Assembly: GCA_007133715.1 (NCBI GenBank)
Contig: SLMF01000723.1
Coordinates: 1-14,418, forward strand
Reading direction: 5' to 3'
DNA from: Planctomycetaceae bacterium
Lineage (GTDB): Bacteria; Planctomycetota; Planctomycetia; Pirellulales; Pirellulaceae
DNA: 14,418 bases
Part shown: piece after piece, positions 7,880-14,318 of the stretch
Numbering within the stretch: position 1 is the stretch's first letter
Layout of the letters: every line of letters begins with the position of its first letter
The notes under the pieces: model-generated
What the model was told of the DNA's origin: nothing
Database searches by the model: none
The model's input: the letters and a program-made list of their open reading frames with translations, nothing else
Position numbers and translations under genes: made by a program

Positions 7880-9976
7880 TCAGTCTTCCTCTTCCTCCTG
7901 CACCTTGGCCTTGGACATGATCTCCTGCTGGACATTGCCCGGCATCACGTCGTAATGGCTGAAGTCCATCGTATAGCTCCCTTGACCGCCCGTCATGCTG
8001 GACAGCGTCCGGTTATACGTGGTGACTTCACGCAAGGGAATTTCGACAAAAATGGTCTGCAGGTTTCCACCCACCGCTTCACTTCCTTGCACGCGCCCGC
8101 CCCGGCTGGACATATCGCTGTACACATCCCCCACGTTCGCCTCCGGCACGGTGATCTCCATCTTGACCACCGGTTCCAGCAAGCAGGGGCTGGCTTTCTG
8201 GAACACATCGCGGAAAGCCATGCGGGCGGCCGTCTTGAAGGCCGTTTCCGAACTGTCGACCGGATGGTGTTTGCCGAAGTGGACTTCGACCGCCAAGTCC
8301 TGCACCTGGTAACCGGCGATCACGCCACCCACCAACCGTTCTTTGAAACCTTTCTCGATGGCCGGCAAGAAGTTCCCGGGGATCACGCCCCCGACGATCG
8401 AATCGACCCATAAGAAGTTGTGCTTCTCGTCGTAGTGGTGGCTCTTCATCTGCGGGAAACGCTGCTTGGTCGCGTACTCTTCCAGATCGGTCCCGCGGGG
8501 CAAGGGGTACATGCGGATGTGGACTTCGCCGAACTGGCCGCGTCCGCCCGTCTGTTTCTTGTGGCGATAACTACCTTCGGCAGGTGCCTGGATCGTTTCC
8601 CGGAAGGGGATCTTCGGCTCCCGTGTCTCGACTTCCAATTTGTCCCGCCGCTGCAGCCGCTCGCGAATGATCGTCAAATGCAACTCGCTCATCCCGGAGA
8701 TCACCAGTTCCTTGGTCTGTGCGTCGCGATCGATACGGATCGTGGGATCCTCGTCGGCTACCTTCTGCAGGGCCCCGGACAGTTTGGTTTCGTCCCCGCG
8801 ACTCTTGGGCGACACGGCCAAGCCGACCATCGGGGTCGGGAAGCGAACTGCGGGCATCGCCAGTTCGCCCAGCGTGGTGCCGGTGTGCAGCTCTTCCATC
8901 TTGGCCACAGCCACAATGTCGCCCGGAAACGCCTCGTCCACCGCCGTCGTTTCATTGGCCTGCACCCGCAACAGCGTGCCAATCTTCAGGCCCTTGCGAG
9001 CCGTCGTCGCGGGCACCGTCTGATCCCGCTTCAACGTCCCCGAATGGATGCGGAGGAAGCTGAGCTTCTGCACAAACGGGTCGATTCGCGTCTTGAAGAC
9101 ATGCGCCACCAGCGGGCCATCCGCCCGCGGCTCCAATGCCACCGCTTCCTCTTCCCGGAACGCTTGACGCGGCAGATCCGCGGGGGACAAGCCGCACATG
9201 GCCAGGCCATCCAGCAGTTCCTGGACCCCGTGATCCAGCTTGGACGAACAGCACAGGATCGGAATCAAACTGCCTTCAGCCACCGCGCGTACAATCAGTT
9301 GCGACAGCTCCTGATCGGTCGGCTGCTGACCCTCGAAATAACGCTCCATCATCGCTTCGTCCACTTCGATGATCGATTCGATCAGCGGTTCGTGGATTTC
9401 CTGAGGGTCGAGCAAAGCCCCGCTGGTGTCCTCGGGCACACGCAAGGTGCTGACCACGCCGCGGAAATCGGAACCCTGGCCCCGCGGCACATTCAACAGC
9501 ACGCACTGGTTGCCCCACAACTCGCGGATCGAATCGATCAGGGCGGGAAAGTCGATATTCTCGCCATCCATCTTGCTGATCACGATCATCCGGCCCAAAC
9601 CCGCCTTGCCCGCTTCGTTGAACACTCGCCGCGTGTTCACCTCGATCCCCGAGTGGGCGTCCACCGCGATCAACGCCGTGTCCACCCCCTGCATCGCGCC
9701 AATCGTCTGGCCGATGAAGTCGGGATAGCCGGGAGTGTCAATGAAGTTGAAATGCTTGCCCGCGTGGGAAAAATGCACCACCGTCGATTCGATCGAGTAA
9801 TTGTGATGCTTCTCCTCGGGATCAAAGTCGCAAATGCTGGTCCCTTCGTCCACGCTGGGCTGCGCGTTGACGGCCCCCGTCTTCACCAGCATCTTGTCGA
9901 CCAGGGTCGTCTTACCACTGGAACCGTGGCCACAAATCGCGACGTTGCGGATGTCTTCGACTTTCACTTTCGCCAT
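7880..9976 (-). CDS. EF-G-like translational GTPase (EF-G-2 type paralogue)
   Basis: A 698-residue EF-G homologue with all five domains, of the divergent 'elongation factor G-like' group and not canonical FusA. G1 is 'GHGSSGKTT' (16-24), where true EF-G has AHIDAGKTT. The usual switch I 'RGITI' is replaced around 55-62 (EKHHNYSI). G3 is 'DTPGYPDF' (80-87), so the catalytic His of switch II is Tyr84. G4 is 'SKMD' (134-137), not NKMD. Domain III carries 'SGMSELHLTI' (427-436). Domain IV begins near 'GGRGQFGEVHI' (477-487), has an extra ~20-25 residues at ~495-520, and keeps the tip loop 'HHPVDSSE' (570-577). Domain V has 'EPVVKMEITVPE' (601-612). The tail ends in an acidic EEEEED run. The ATG at 9976 has AAGGA (9986-9990) nine bases upstream. 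It lies 39 bases after hisA and 21 before comEC. It probably acts on the ribosome in a special step of translation; the exact role is unknown. A symbol such as fusA would be misleading. Confidence 0.93.
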   Translation of the reverse strand: MAKVKVEDIRNVAICGHGSSGKTTLVDKMLVKTGAVNAQPSVDEGTSICDFDPEEKHHNYSIESTVVHFSHAGKHFNFIDTPGYPDFIGQTIGAMQGVDTALIAVDAHSGIEVNTRRVFNEAGKAGLGRMIVISKMDGENIDFPALIDSIRELWGNQCVLLNVPRGQGSDFRGVVSTLRVPEDTSGALLDPQEIHEPLIESIIEVDEAMMERYFEGQQPTDQELSQLIVRAVAEGSLIPILCCSSKLDHGVQELLDGLAMCGLSPADLPRQAFREEEAVALEPRADGPLVAHVFKTRIDPFVQKLSFLRIHSGTLKRDQTVPATTARKGLKIGTLLRVQANETTAVDEAFPGDIVAVAKMEELHTGTTLGELAMPAVRFPTPMVGLAVSPKSRGDETKLSGALQKVADEDPTIRIDRDAQTKELVISGMSELHLTIIRERLQRRDKLEVETREPKIPFRETIQAPAEGSYRHKKQTGGRGQFGEVHIRMYPLPRGTDLEEYATKQRFPQMKSHHYDEKHNFLWVDSIVGGVIPGNFLPAIEKGFKERLVGGVIAGYQVQDLAVEVHFGKHHPVDSSETAFKTAARMAFRDVFQKASPCLLEPVVKMEITVPEANVGDVYSDMSSRGGRVQGSEAVGGNLQTIFVEIPLREVTTYNRTLSSMTGGQGSYTMDFSHYDVMPGNVQQEIMSKAKVQEEEED

Positions 9977-10015
9977 GAGTTGGAATCCTTCTAAGCGTTC
10001 CCCAAACTGCGAATA

Positions 10016-10756
10016 TCAAAGCGATGCAGCGGACTGCGGGTCGTCCCCCGCGGCCGCCAGCGCTGCCTGAAGCGTCAAGCTACCTTCGTACAATGCTCGG
10101 CCTATAATGCACCCATCCATACCCAACGCGGCCAATTGGCGGACATCGTCGGCCGTGGTCACCCCCCCCGACGCGATCAGCTGGACGTCCACCGCGTCCC
10201 GCATCTGCGACATGGCCTGCAAATTCGGACCGGCCAGCATGCCGTCCCGCGCGATATCCGTATAGATGATCGCGGCCAACGGCTCCTCCAACAAGCTGCA
10301 CGCCAAATCGATCGCCGACATCCGACTGGTCTCCAACCAGCCGTCAGTCGCTACCCAGCCATCCCGCGCATCGATGCCCACCGCCAGTCGGCCGGGAAAC
10401 GTGCGGCACATCTGGCCAAACCAAACCGGATCCTTCAAGGCACGCGTCCCCACAATCAAACGGGCCAATCCCAACTCGAACAACTCGCGAATCGCGAACT
10501 CGTCCCGTATGCCTCCCCCTAATTCGCAGGGAATGTCAATCGCCGAGCAGATTGCGGCAACGGCGTCTCGATTCTCGCTTCGCCCCTCGCGTGCGCCGTC
10601 GAGGTCCACCAAATGCAGGAATTGGGCACCCTCGGACACCCAACGGCGGGCCATCGCCGCCGGATCGTGCCCAAACACGGTCTCGCGGCCATAGTCGCCC
10701 TGCACCAAACGGACGCAATTGCCACCGCGTAGATCAATTGCCGGCCAGATCTCCAT
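10016..10756 (-). CDS. hisA: HisA: phosphoribosylformimino-5-aminoimidazole carboxamide ribotide isomerase
   Basis: Cytoplasmic (beta/alpha)8-barrel isomerase of histidine biosynthesis, converting ProFAR to PRFAR (EC 5.3.1.16), upstream of HisF/HisH. It has 246 residues, the usual family length. It begins 'MEIWPAIDLRGG', placing the first catalytic Asp at D8; the second is D129 in 'GIDARDG'. Phosphate-binding loops are 'LGGGIR' (79-84) and 'ASGG' (195-198), and 'YTDIARDGM' (165-173) and 'IIGRALYEG' (217-225) are further signatures. The ATG at 10756 is preferred over an upstream ATG at 10846 because the added 30 residues have no HisA counterpart and because GGAG (10765-10768) lies eight bases before it. 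A sigma70-type promoter candidate lies at 10810-10838. It is the first gene of the likely hisA / EF-G-like / comEC run. No other his genes are in the window. Confidence 0.97.
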   Translation of the reverse strand: MEIWPAIDLRGGNCVRLVQGDYGRETVFGHDPAAMARRWVSEGAQFLHLVDLDGAREGRSENRDAVAAICSAIDIPCELGGGIRDEFAIRELFELGLARLIVGTRALKDPVWFGQMCRTFPGRLAVGIDARDGWVATDGWLETSRMSAIDLACSLLEEPLAAIIYTDIARDGMLAGPNLQAMSQMRDAVDVQLIASGGVTTADDVRQLAALGMDGCIIGRALYEGSLTLQAALAAAGDDPQSAASL

Positions 10757-10809
10757 CCACGCTACTCCCGTCCCCCGTCTGTCGAGGTTCTGCGAAATGA
10801 AAAGGAGCG

Positions 10810-10838
10810 AGTATGACAGAAACGGGAAAACACGGCAA
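10810..10838 (-). promoter_or_regulatory. Candidate promoter for hisA (and the downstream minus-strand operon)
   Basis: Read on the minus strand there is TTGCCG (10838-10833, 4/6 to the -35 consensus), a spacer of exactly 17 bases, then CATACT (10815-10810, 4/6 to the -10 consensus). Transcription from it would start near 10803 and leave a leader of about 47 bases before the hisA ATG. The hexamers and spacing are seen; promoter activity is inferred, and planctomycete promoters are poorly characterised. Confidence 0.4.
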
Positions 10839-10865
10839 GGGTCCACTTTGCGGACTGCGGGTTAC

Positions 10866-10895
10866 TTGACAGACGGTCGCGCGGGCCCGTAGCTT
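10866..10895 (+). promoter_or_regulatory. Candidate promoter for the Tat oxidoreductase gene
   Basis: A perfect TTGACA (10866-10871) is followed after 18 bases by TAGCTT (10890-10895), only 3/6 to the -10 consensus. A start near 10902 would give a leader of roughly 185 bases containing two hairpins. The -35 box is strong and the -10 weak, so this is tentative. Confidence 0.3.
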
Positions 10896-10906
10896 GGAAC
10901 ACGGCA

Positions 10907-10928
10907 GTCCCGGACTCTTTGCCGGGGC
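10907..10928 (+). promoter_or_regulatory. Leader hairpin upstream of the oxidoreductase gene
   Basis: GTCCCGG, an eight-base loop, then CCGGGGC gives a seven-pair stem with one G-T wobble. A second, weaker stem follows at 10966-10991, where ACAGGT pairs with ACCTGT across a T-rich 14-base loop. No riboswitch consensus that I recognise is present. The two stems may simply be incidental in GC-rich DNA or may structure a long 5' leader. Confidence 0.28.
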
Positions 10929-11086
10929 ACATTCCCACGCGGGAGACCCGGTCTTCGGGAGAGAAACAGGTTTTTTTGCCACCCGACCTGTCTGGATAAC
11001 GTGATTTGCAGAGCCTTCCGAGCCGTGACACAGCTTTCCCGCGTGCCGATTGGGTGGCCGATCCGCAGCAGTTAGGAGTTTCAGAG

Positions 11087-12415
11087 ATGACGAGAATCCA
11101 GGTGACACGTCGGCGGTTTCTTGGCACCGCCGTGGCCGCCACTTCCGCCCCGTTATTCTTACCCGGCCGGGTTTGGGGAGAGGAAGCCCCCAGCCGGACG
11201 TTGAACGTCGCGATTGTGGGCGGTGCACCGGCACGCAATGTGGGTCGCCAGTCGCGGGCGCGGGTGGTCGCGCTCTGCGATATCGATGAGCGGCGTATGG
11301 GGGGGTCGCGCAAAGATTACCCCGACGCCCGCGTCTATCACGATTTCCGCAACATGCTGGACGAAATGCGGGATGACATCGACGCCCTGGCCATCGGTAC
11401 CCCCGATCACTCGCATTTCCCCATCGCCATCCTGGCCATGTCCCTGGGCAAACACGTGTTTGTCGAAAAGCCGCTGGCCAATACCTTCCACGAAGCCGAA
11501 TTGCTGATGGCGGCCGAAAAGAAGTACCAAGTGGCAGCTCAGATGGGCAACCAGGGGCATTCGGGCGGGAATTATCATCAGTTCAAAGCCTATGCCGAGG
11601 CCGGGATCCTGGACGGCGTCACCCGGGTCGTGTCGCATTTCAACCGCGGACGCCGCTGGCATCCCTGGGGCGATGTGAGCGGCTATCCCGATGGGGAACC
11701 GGTGCCTGAAGGACTGCATTGGGACCTCTGGCATACCACTGCCGAGGAACGCCCCTTTAGCGGCCGTTATCATCCTGGTAACTGGAGGGGTTGGTACCGG
11801 TACGGCATGGGGGCGATTGGCGACTGGGGACCGCATATTTTGGATACGGCGCACCGGTTCCTCGAATTGGGGCTGCCCACCGAGGTGGAATTGGTGCATG
11901 TGCGGCGGCATAATGCCTACATCTTCCCTTATGAGACGACCTTGCGTTTCCATTTCCCGGCGCGGGGGGAGAAGCCTCCGGTCGAGGTGTACTGGTATGA
12001 CGGGACGGCGAATCGACCGCCCGAGGGCCAGCGTTCAGGGACCGCGGGTAAAGTGCTGTTGGGGGGCAAGTATGACTTTGCCGGTGGGACGCACAGTGCG
12101 ACGGTGCGGGTCATCCCCGAGGAGCAACGGGAGGAAATCGAGCGGGAGTTGCCTCGGTTTTCCACCGGTTCCAATCATTATCAGAACTTCGTACTGGCCG
12201 CGTTGGGCGAAGAGAAGTGCCGTTCGTCGTTTGACGTAGCCGGTTCGTTGAACCAGGTCTTCAATTTGGGGGTGATCGCCCAGGAATTGGGCTTGGAGGG
12301 CGAAACGCTGGCCTTCGACCCCCAGACCAAGCGGTTTGTTGATCACGATGCTGCGAATGAGCTGCTGGTCGGACCGCCGCCGCGGAAGGGTTGGGAATCG
12401 TACTACGAGCTGTAA
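11087..12415 (+). CDS. Tat-exported Gfo/Idh/MocA-family oxidoreductase
   Basis: A 442-residue NAD(P)-dependent oxidoreductase of the Gfo/Idh/MocA family, which mostly oxidises or reduces sugars, inositols and related polyols; its substrate here is unknown. The N-terminus has a twin-arginine signal, 'TRRRFLGT' (7-14), followed by an Ala-rich hydrophobic stretch to about residue 31, so it should be exported folded, presumably with its cofactor. The Rossmann fold starts at 'LNVAIVGG' (39-46) and continues with 'VVALCDID' (60-67), 'TPDHSHFPIA' (105-114) and the family's 'GKHVFVEKP' (121-129, catalytic Lys128). The C-terminal domain has 'GAIGDWGPHILDTAH' (242-256) with the conserved His. The dinucleotide-binding loop 'GGAPARNVG' (45-53) is shorter and less glycine-regular than usual. 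The ATG at 11087 has AGGAG (11074-11078) eight bases before it. This exported subgroup is heavily expanded in planctomycetes. Confidence 0.95.
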   Translation: MTRIQVTRRRFLGTAVAATSAPLFLPGRVWGEEAPSRTLNVAIVGGAPARNVGRQSRARVVALCDIDERRMGGSRKDYPDARVYHDFRNMLDEMRDDIDALAIGTPDHSHFPIAILAMSLGKHVFVEKPLANTFHEAELLMAAEKKYQVAAQMGNQGHSGGNYHQFKAYAEAGILDGVTRVVSHFNRGRRWHPWGDVSGYPDGEPVPEGLHWDLWHTTAEERPFSGRYHPGNWRGWYRYGMGAIGDWGPHILDTAHRFLELGLPTEVELVHVRRHNAYIFPYETTLRFHFPARGEKPPVEVYWYDGTANRPPEGQRSGTAGKVLLGGKYDFAGGTHSATVRVIPEEQREEIERELPRFSTGSNHYQNFVLAALGEEKCRSSFDVAGSLNQVFNLGVIAQELGLEGETLAFDPQTKRFVDHDAANELLVGPPPRKGWESYYEL

Positions 12416-12512
12416 TCGATTTGCGACAGACGCTCGTTTTTGAAAACTCTGCGGCGCGTGCCGCCTGAATGCCACGGCCGCCGAGATGGCAGCGGGGAAC
12501 ATTTCAGGATAC

Positions 12513-12556
12513 GCTCGACCATCCTTACCGAGGGATTCGGTGGATGGTGGTCGAGC
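12513..12556 (+). promoter_or_regulatory. Long near-perfect hairpin just before the LamG gene
   Basis: GCTCGAC pairs with GTCGAGC (7 bp), CATCC with GGATG (5 bp) and ACCGA with TCGGT (5 bp) around a five-base loop. That makes a 17-pair stem broken only by a two-base left bulge (12525-12526) and a three-base right bulge (12547-12549). It ends seven bases before the GGAGG ribosome-binding site (12563-12567) of the next gene. There is no T-tract, so it is not a textbook intrinsic terminator. It could act as a terminator of the oxidoreductase transcript, as an RNA-processing or stabilising hairpin, or as a translation control element. A smaller GCGGC/GCCGC hairpin precedes it at 12451-12464. Confidence 0.5.
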
Positions 12557-12575
12557 ACCGAGGGAGGGGCGAAAG

Positions 12576-13400
12576 ATGTATTGTGGGGCGGTGCGAGCAG
12601 GGATGGTCGGCCTGGGAGCGATCCTGGTTGCGATGATCGGGTTGCGGCACGCCGGGGCGGAGAAGCAGCCGGAACCGCCCGATGACACGGCGCGGCGAGC
12701 CGTCGAGGCGTTGCCGTTGGAACTCGGCGAACACGACTACTGGACCGATCAGGGGGTCCTGGCTCGTGGGGTGGTCTGTCTGACCGATTACGATTGGGCG
12801 GAAGAGGAGCCGTGGGTGGCGCCGTTCGCGTACGAGTGGCTGCTGCAGACCAAGCGGACGCGGGTCGAACCGATCCCGCGTTATACGGTCGAAATGGTGG
12901 CCGAGCACGCGGGCCGTCTCCGCGAGCTGCCGTGGGTCCAGCCGTCGGTTCGAGCCGATTCGCGTCTGGTGCTGGGCCTATCGCAGGGCTGGCCGGAAGG
13001 CCACCCGTTGGAGGGCTGGCAACTGGGCGATCCGACCGTTCCGCCTCAGGATGTGTACGGCTATGTCTCTACCTTCCCCGTGTTCGACGGCAACTGGCGA
13101 CACCTGGCGTTCACCTACCAGCCGGGCGACGCCCCGGAACAGGACGGACGGCTGCGCGTCTTTGTCGACGGTGTCGAACTGCGCGAGCACGAAGGCTTGG
13201 AGATCCTGGACGATGATCCGGTCAGCCAGTTGTTTGCTTCCACCGCGCCGCTGCAAGTCGGCGCCTGGACCGAGCCCGGTCGCTTCTTTCGCGGCGAGAT
13301 GGACGAACTGGCGATCTGGGACTCCGCTCTGGACGCCGCCCAGATCAAATGGCTCGCCGAAAACAGCCTGCGCGAATTCGATCGAACTGACGTGCCCTGA
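12576..13400 (+). CDS. Secreted LamG/concanavalin A-like domain protein
   Basis: A 274-residue protein with an N-terminal signal peptide (hydrophobic ~9-23, cleavage near 'HAGA' at 25-28). The C-terminal half matches the second half of a LamG-type jelly roll: 'FDGNWRHLAFTY' (170-181), 'LRVFVDGVEL' (193-202), 'LQVGAW' (226-231) and 'GEMDELAIWDSALDAAQI' (240-257), as in Laminin_G_3 domains that bind carbohydrates or other ligands. Residues ~30-125 match nothing I recognise, and the usual first strands of the LamG fold are not obvious, so the domain may be divergent. There is no catalytic domain. The ATG at 12576 has GGAGG (12563-12567) eight bases upstream; an upstream ATG at 12486 would only prepend non-signal sequence. 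It follows the oxidoreductase gene by 160 bases that contain a strong hairpin, so it may be a separate transcript. Ligand and role are unknown. Confidence 0.82.
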   Translation: MYCGAVRAGMVGLGAILVAMIGLRHAGAEKQPEPPDDTARRAVEALPLELGEHDYWTDQGVLARGVVCLTDYDWAEEEPWVAPFAYEWLLQTKRTRVEPIPRYTVEMVAEHAGRLRELPWVQPSVRADSRLVLGLSQGWPEGHPLEGWQLGDPTVPPQDVYGYVSTFPVFDGNWRHLAFTYQPGDAPEQDGRLRVFVDGVELREHEGLEILDDDPVSQLFASTAPLQVGAWTEPGRFFRGEMDELAIWDSALDAAQIKWLAENSLREFDRTDVP

Positions 13401-13484
13401 TACCCAGCAGCGGGGAGCCGTGGCTCGAAGGCAGCACCACCAAGTCGACAAGATGAACAGCTGGTACTCCCCTGGGAGGCCGGG

Positions 13485-13490
13485 TAGAAT
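13485..13490 (+). promoter_or_regulatory. Candidate -10 box for the Uma2-family gene
   Basis: TAGAAT matches the -10 consensus at 5/6 positions, 56 bases before the ATG at 13547. The best spaced -35 candidate (CTGGTA at 13461-13466) is poor at 3/6. The 146-base gap after the LamG gene also has a short dyad, GAGCC-GT-GGCTC (13415-13426). These suggest, weakly, that the Uma2 gene has its own promoter. Confidence 0.22.
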
Positions 13491-13546
13491 GGAAAAAGCG
13501 TAATTCGGGGGCGGCGAAGGGAACGCTACGTGAAGGTTCGAAAGCC

Positions 13547-14197
13547 ATGAGTACTACCGAGGCGAGACGCGCGCAATCGCAAATCGAGTATCCTGACAGC
13601 GATGGGCAACCGATGGCCGACAACACGGTTCAGTTCCGTTGGATCCAGACGCTGCAGGGCGGTTTGGATGCGATGTTTCGCCGGGATCCCGAGGTGTTTG
13701 TGGCCGGAGACCTGCTGTGGTACCCGGTCGAGGGCAACAATCGGCTGCGTACCGCCCCCGACGTGATGGTCGTGTTGGGGCGTCCCAAGGGCGACCGGGG
13801 TTCGTATCGCCAGTGGGAGGAGGGTGGCATTGCTCCGCAGGTCACCTTCGAGATCCTTTCGCCCGGGAACCGTGCCGCCGATCGGCTTGAAAAGCTCCGG
13901 TTTTACGAGCGTTATGGCGTCGAGGAGTTTTACGTCTACGATCCGCATGCAGCCCATTTGGAGGGCTGGATTCGACGCGGCGAGCATCTCGAGCGAATTC
14001 CCCAGATGGACGGCTGGGTCAGTCCGCGATTAGGAATCCGGTTCGATATGTCCTTGGGGGAATTGCAGGTGCTTGGTCCGGACGGTGACCCCCTGATCAG
14101 TTACATTGAAATGGCCGAATTGAGGCACCAGGAACGTCGGCGGGTGGAACGTTTGCGAGCTCAAATTCGGGCACTCGGTTTGGAACCGGACGTTTGA
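13547..14197 (+). CDS. Uma2-family (DUF820) PD-(D/E)XK nuclease-like protein
   Basis: A 216-residue protein of the Uma2/DUF820 family, a restriction-endonuclease-like fold expanded in planctomycetes and cyanobacteria; its biological role is not settled. Family motifs in order are 'APDVMVVLG' (70-78, D72), 'VTFEILSPGN' (99-108, E102), 'ADRLEKLRFYERYGVEEFYV' (111-130, with D112 and K116) and 'YDP' (131-133). The candidate metal-site acidic residues and the Lys are thus present, so it need not be inactive. The C-terminus (~186-212) is a charged Arg/Glu-rich helix, probably coiled coil, common in this family. The ATG at 13547 has GAAGG (13532-13536) about ten bases upstream. There is no adjacent methyltransferase, so it is not part of a visible restriction-modification pair. 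Copies are often found as isolated genes, as here. Confidence 0.9.
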   Translation: MSTTEARRAQSQIEYPDSDGQPMADNTVQFRWIQTLQGGLDAMFRRDPEVFVAGDLLWYPVEGNNRLRTAPDVMVVLGRPKGDRGSYRQWEEGGIAPQVTFEILSPGNRAADRLEKLRFYERYGVEEFYVYDPHAAHLEGWIRRGEHLERIPQMDGWVSPRLGIRFDMSLGELQVLGPDGDPLISYIEMAELRHQERRRVERLRAQIRALGLEPDV

Positions 14198-14318
14198 TTT
14201 CAGGGGTACCCTACCGCTTCGGCAGCCGGTGCTTTCATGTCGGCCGAGGCGAAAGACGATTCGAAGGGCCTCCCCGACGCAGCGGGGTCAGTGGCAGGCA
14301 GTGATCAGAGCCGCGTGA

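Larger units (their letters stand above)
10757..11086. other. Divergent intergenic region between hisA and the Tat oxidoreductase gene
   Basis: These 330 bases hold no gene I can support. Open frames extend into it from both flanking genes (minus-strand ATG at 10846, plus-strand ATG at 11006), but neither extension resembles the protein families, and good ribosome-binding sites support the inner starts. It contains promoter candidates facing both ways and at least two possible leader hairpins on the plus strand (10907-10928 and 10966-10991), listed separately. Confidence 0.55.

Noticed and set aside
8420..9994. 524-codon open frame antisense to the EF-G-like gene
   Set aside because: It mirrors the EF-G-like gene almost exactly; long antisense frames are expected opposite GC-rich genes. 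Its translation has no recognisable domain and is rich in His, Arg and Gln as antisense products are.
10757..10846. Longer hisA from the ATG at 10846
   Set aside because: HisA proteins begin at the 'PAIDL' strand; the added residues are not family-like and the -10 candidate would lie within them.
11006..11086. Longer oxidoreductase from the ATG at 11006
   Set aside because: It would bury the Tat signal 28 residues in; AGGAG eight bases before 11087 marks the real start.
12451..12464. Intrinsic terminator after the oxidoreductase gene (GCGGC/GCCGC stem)
   Set aside because: Only five pairs and no following T-tract on the plus strand.
13547..14197. Restriction-modification or defence system around the Uma2 gene
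   Set aside because: No methyltransferase, helicase, toxin partner or recombinase is adjacent; Uma2 genes are commonly solitary in planctomycetes.
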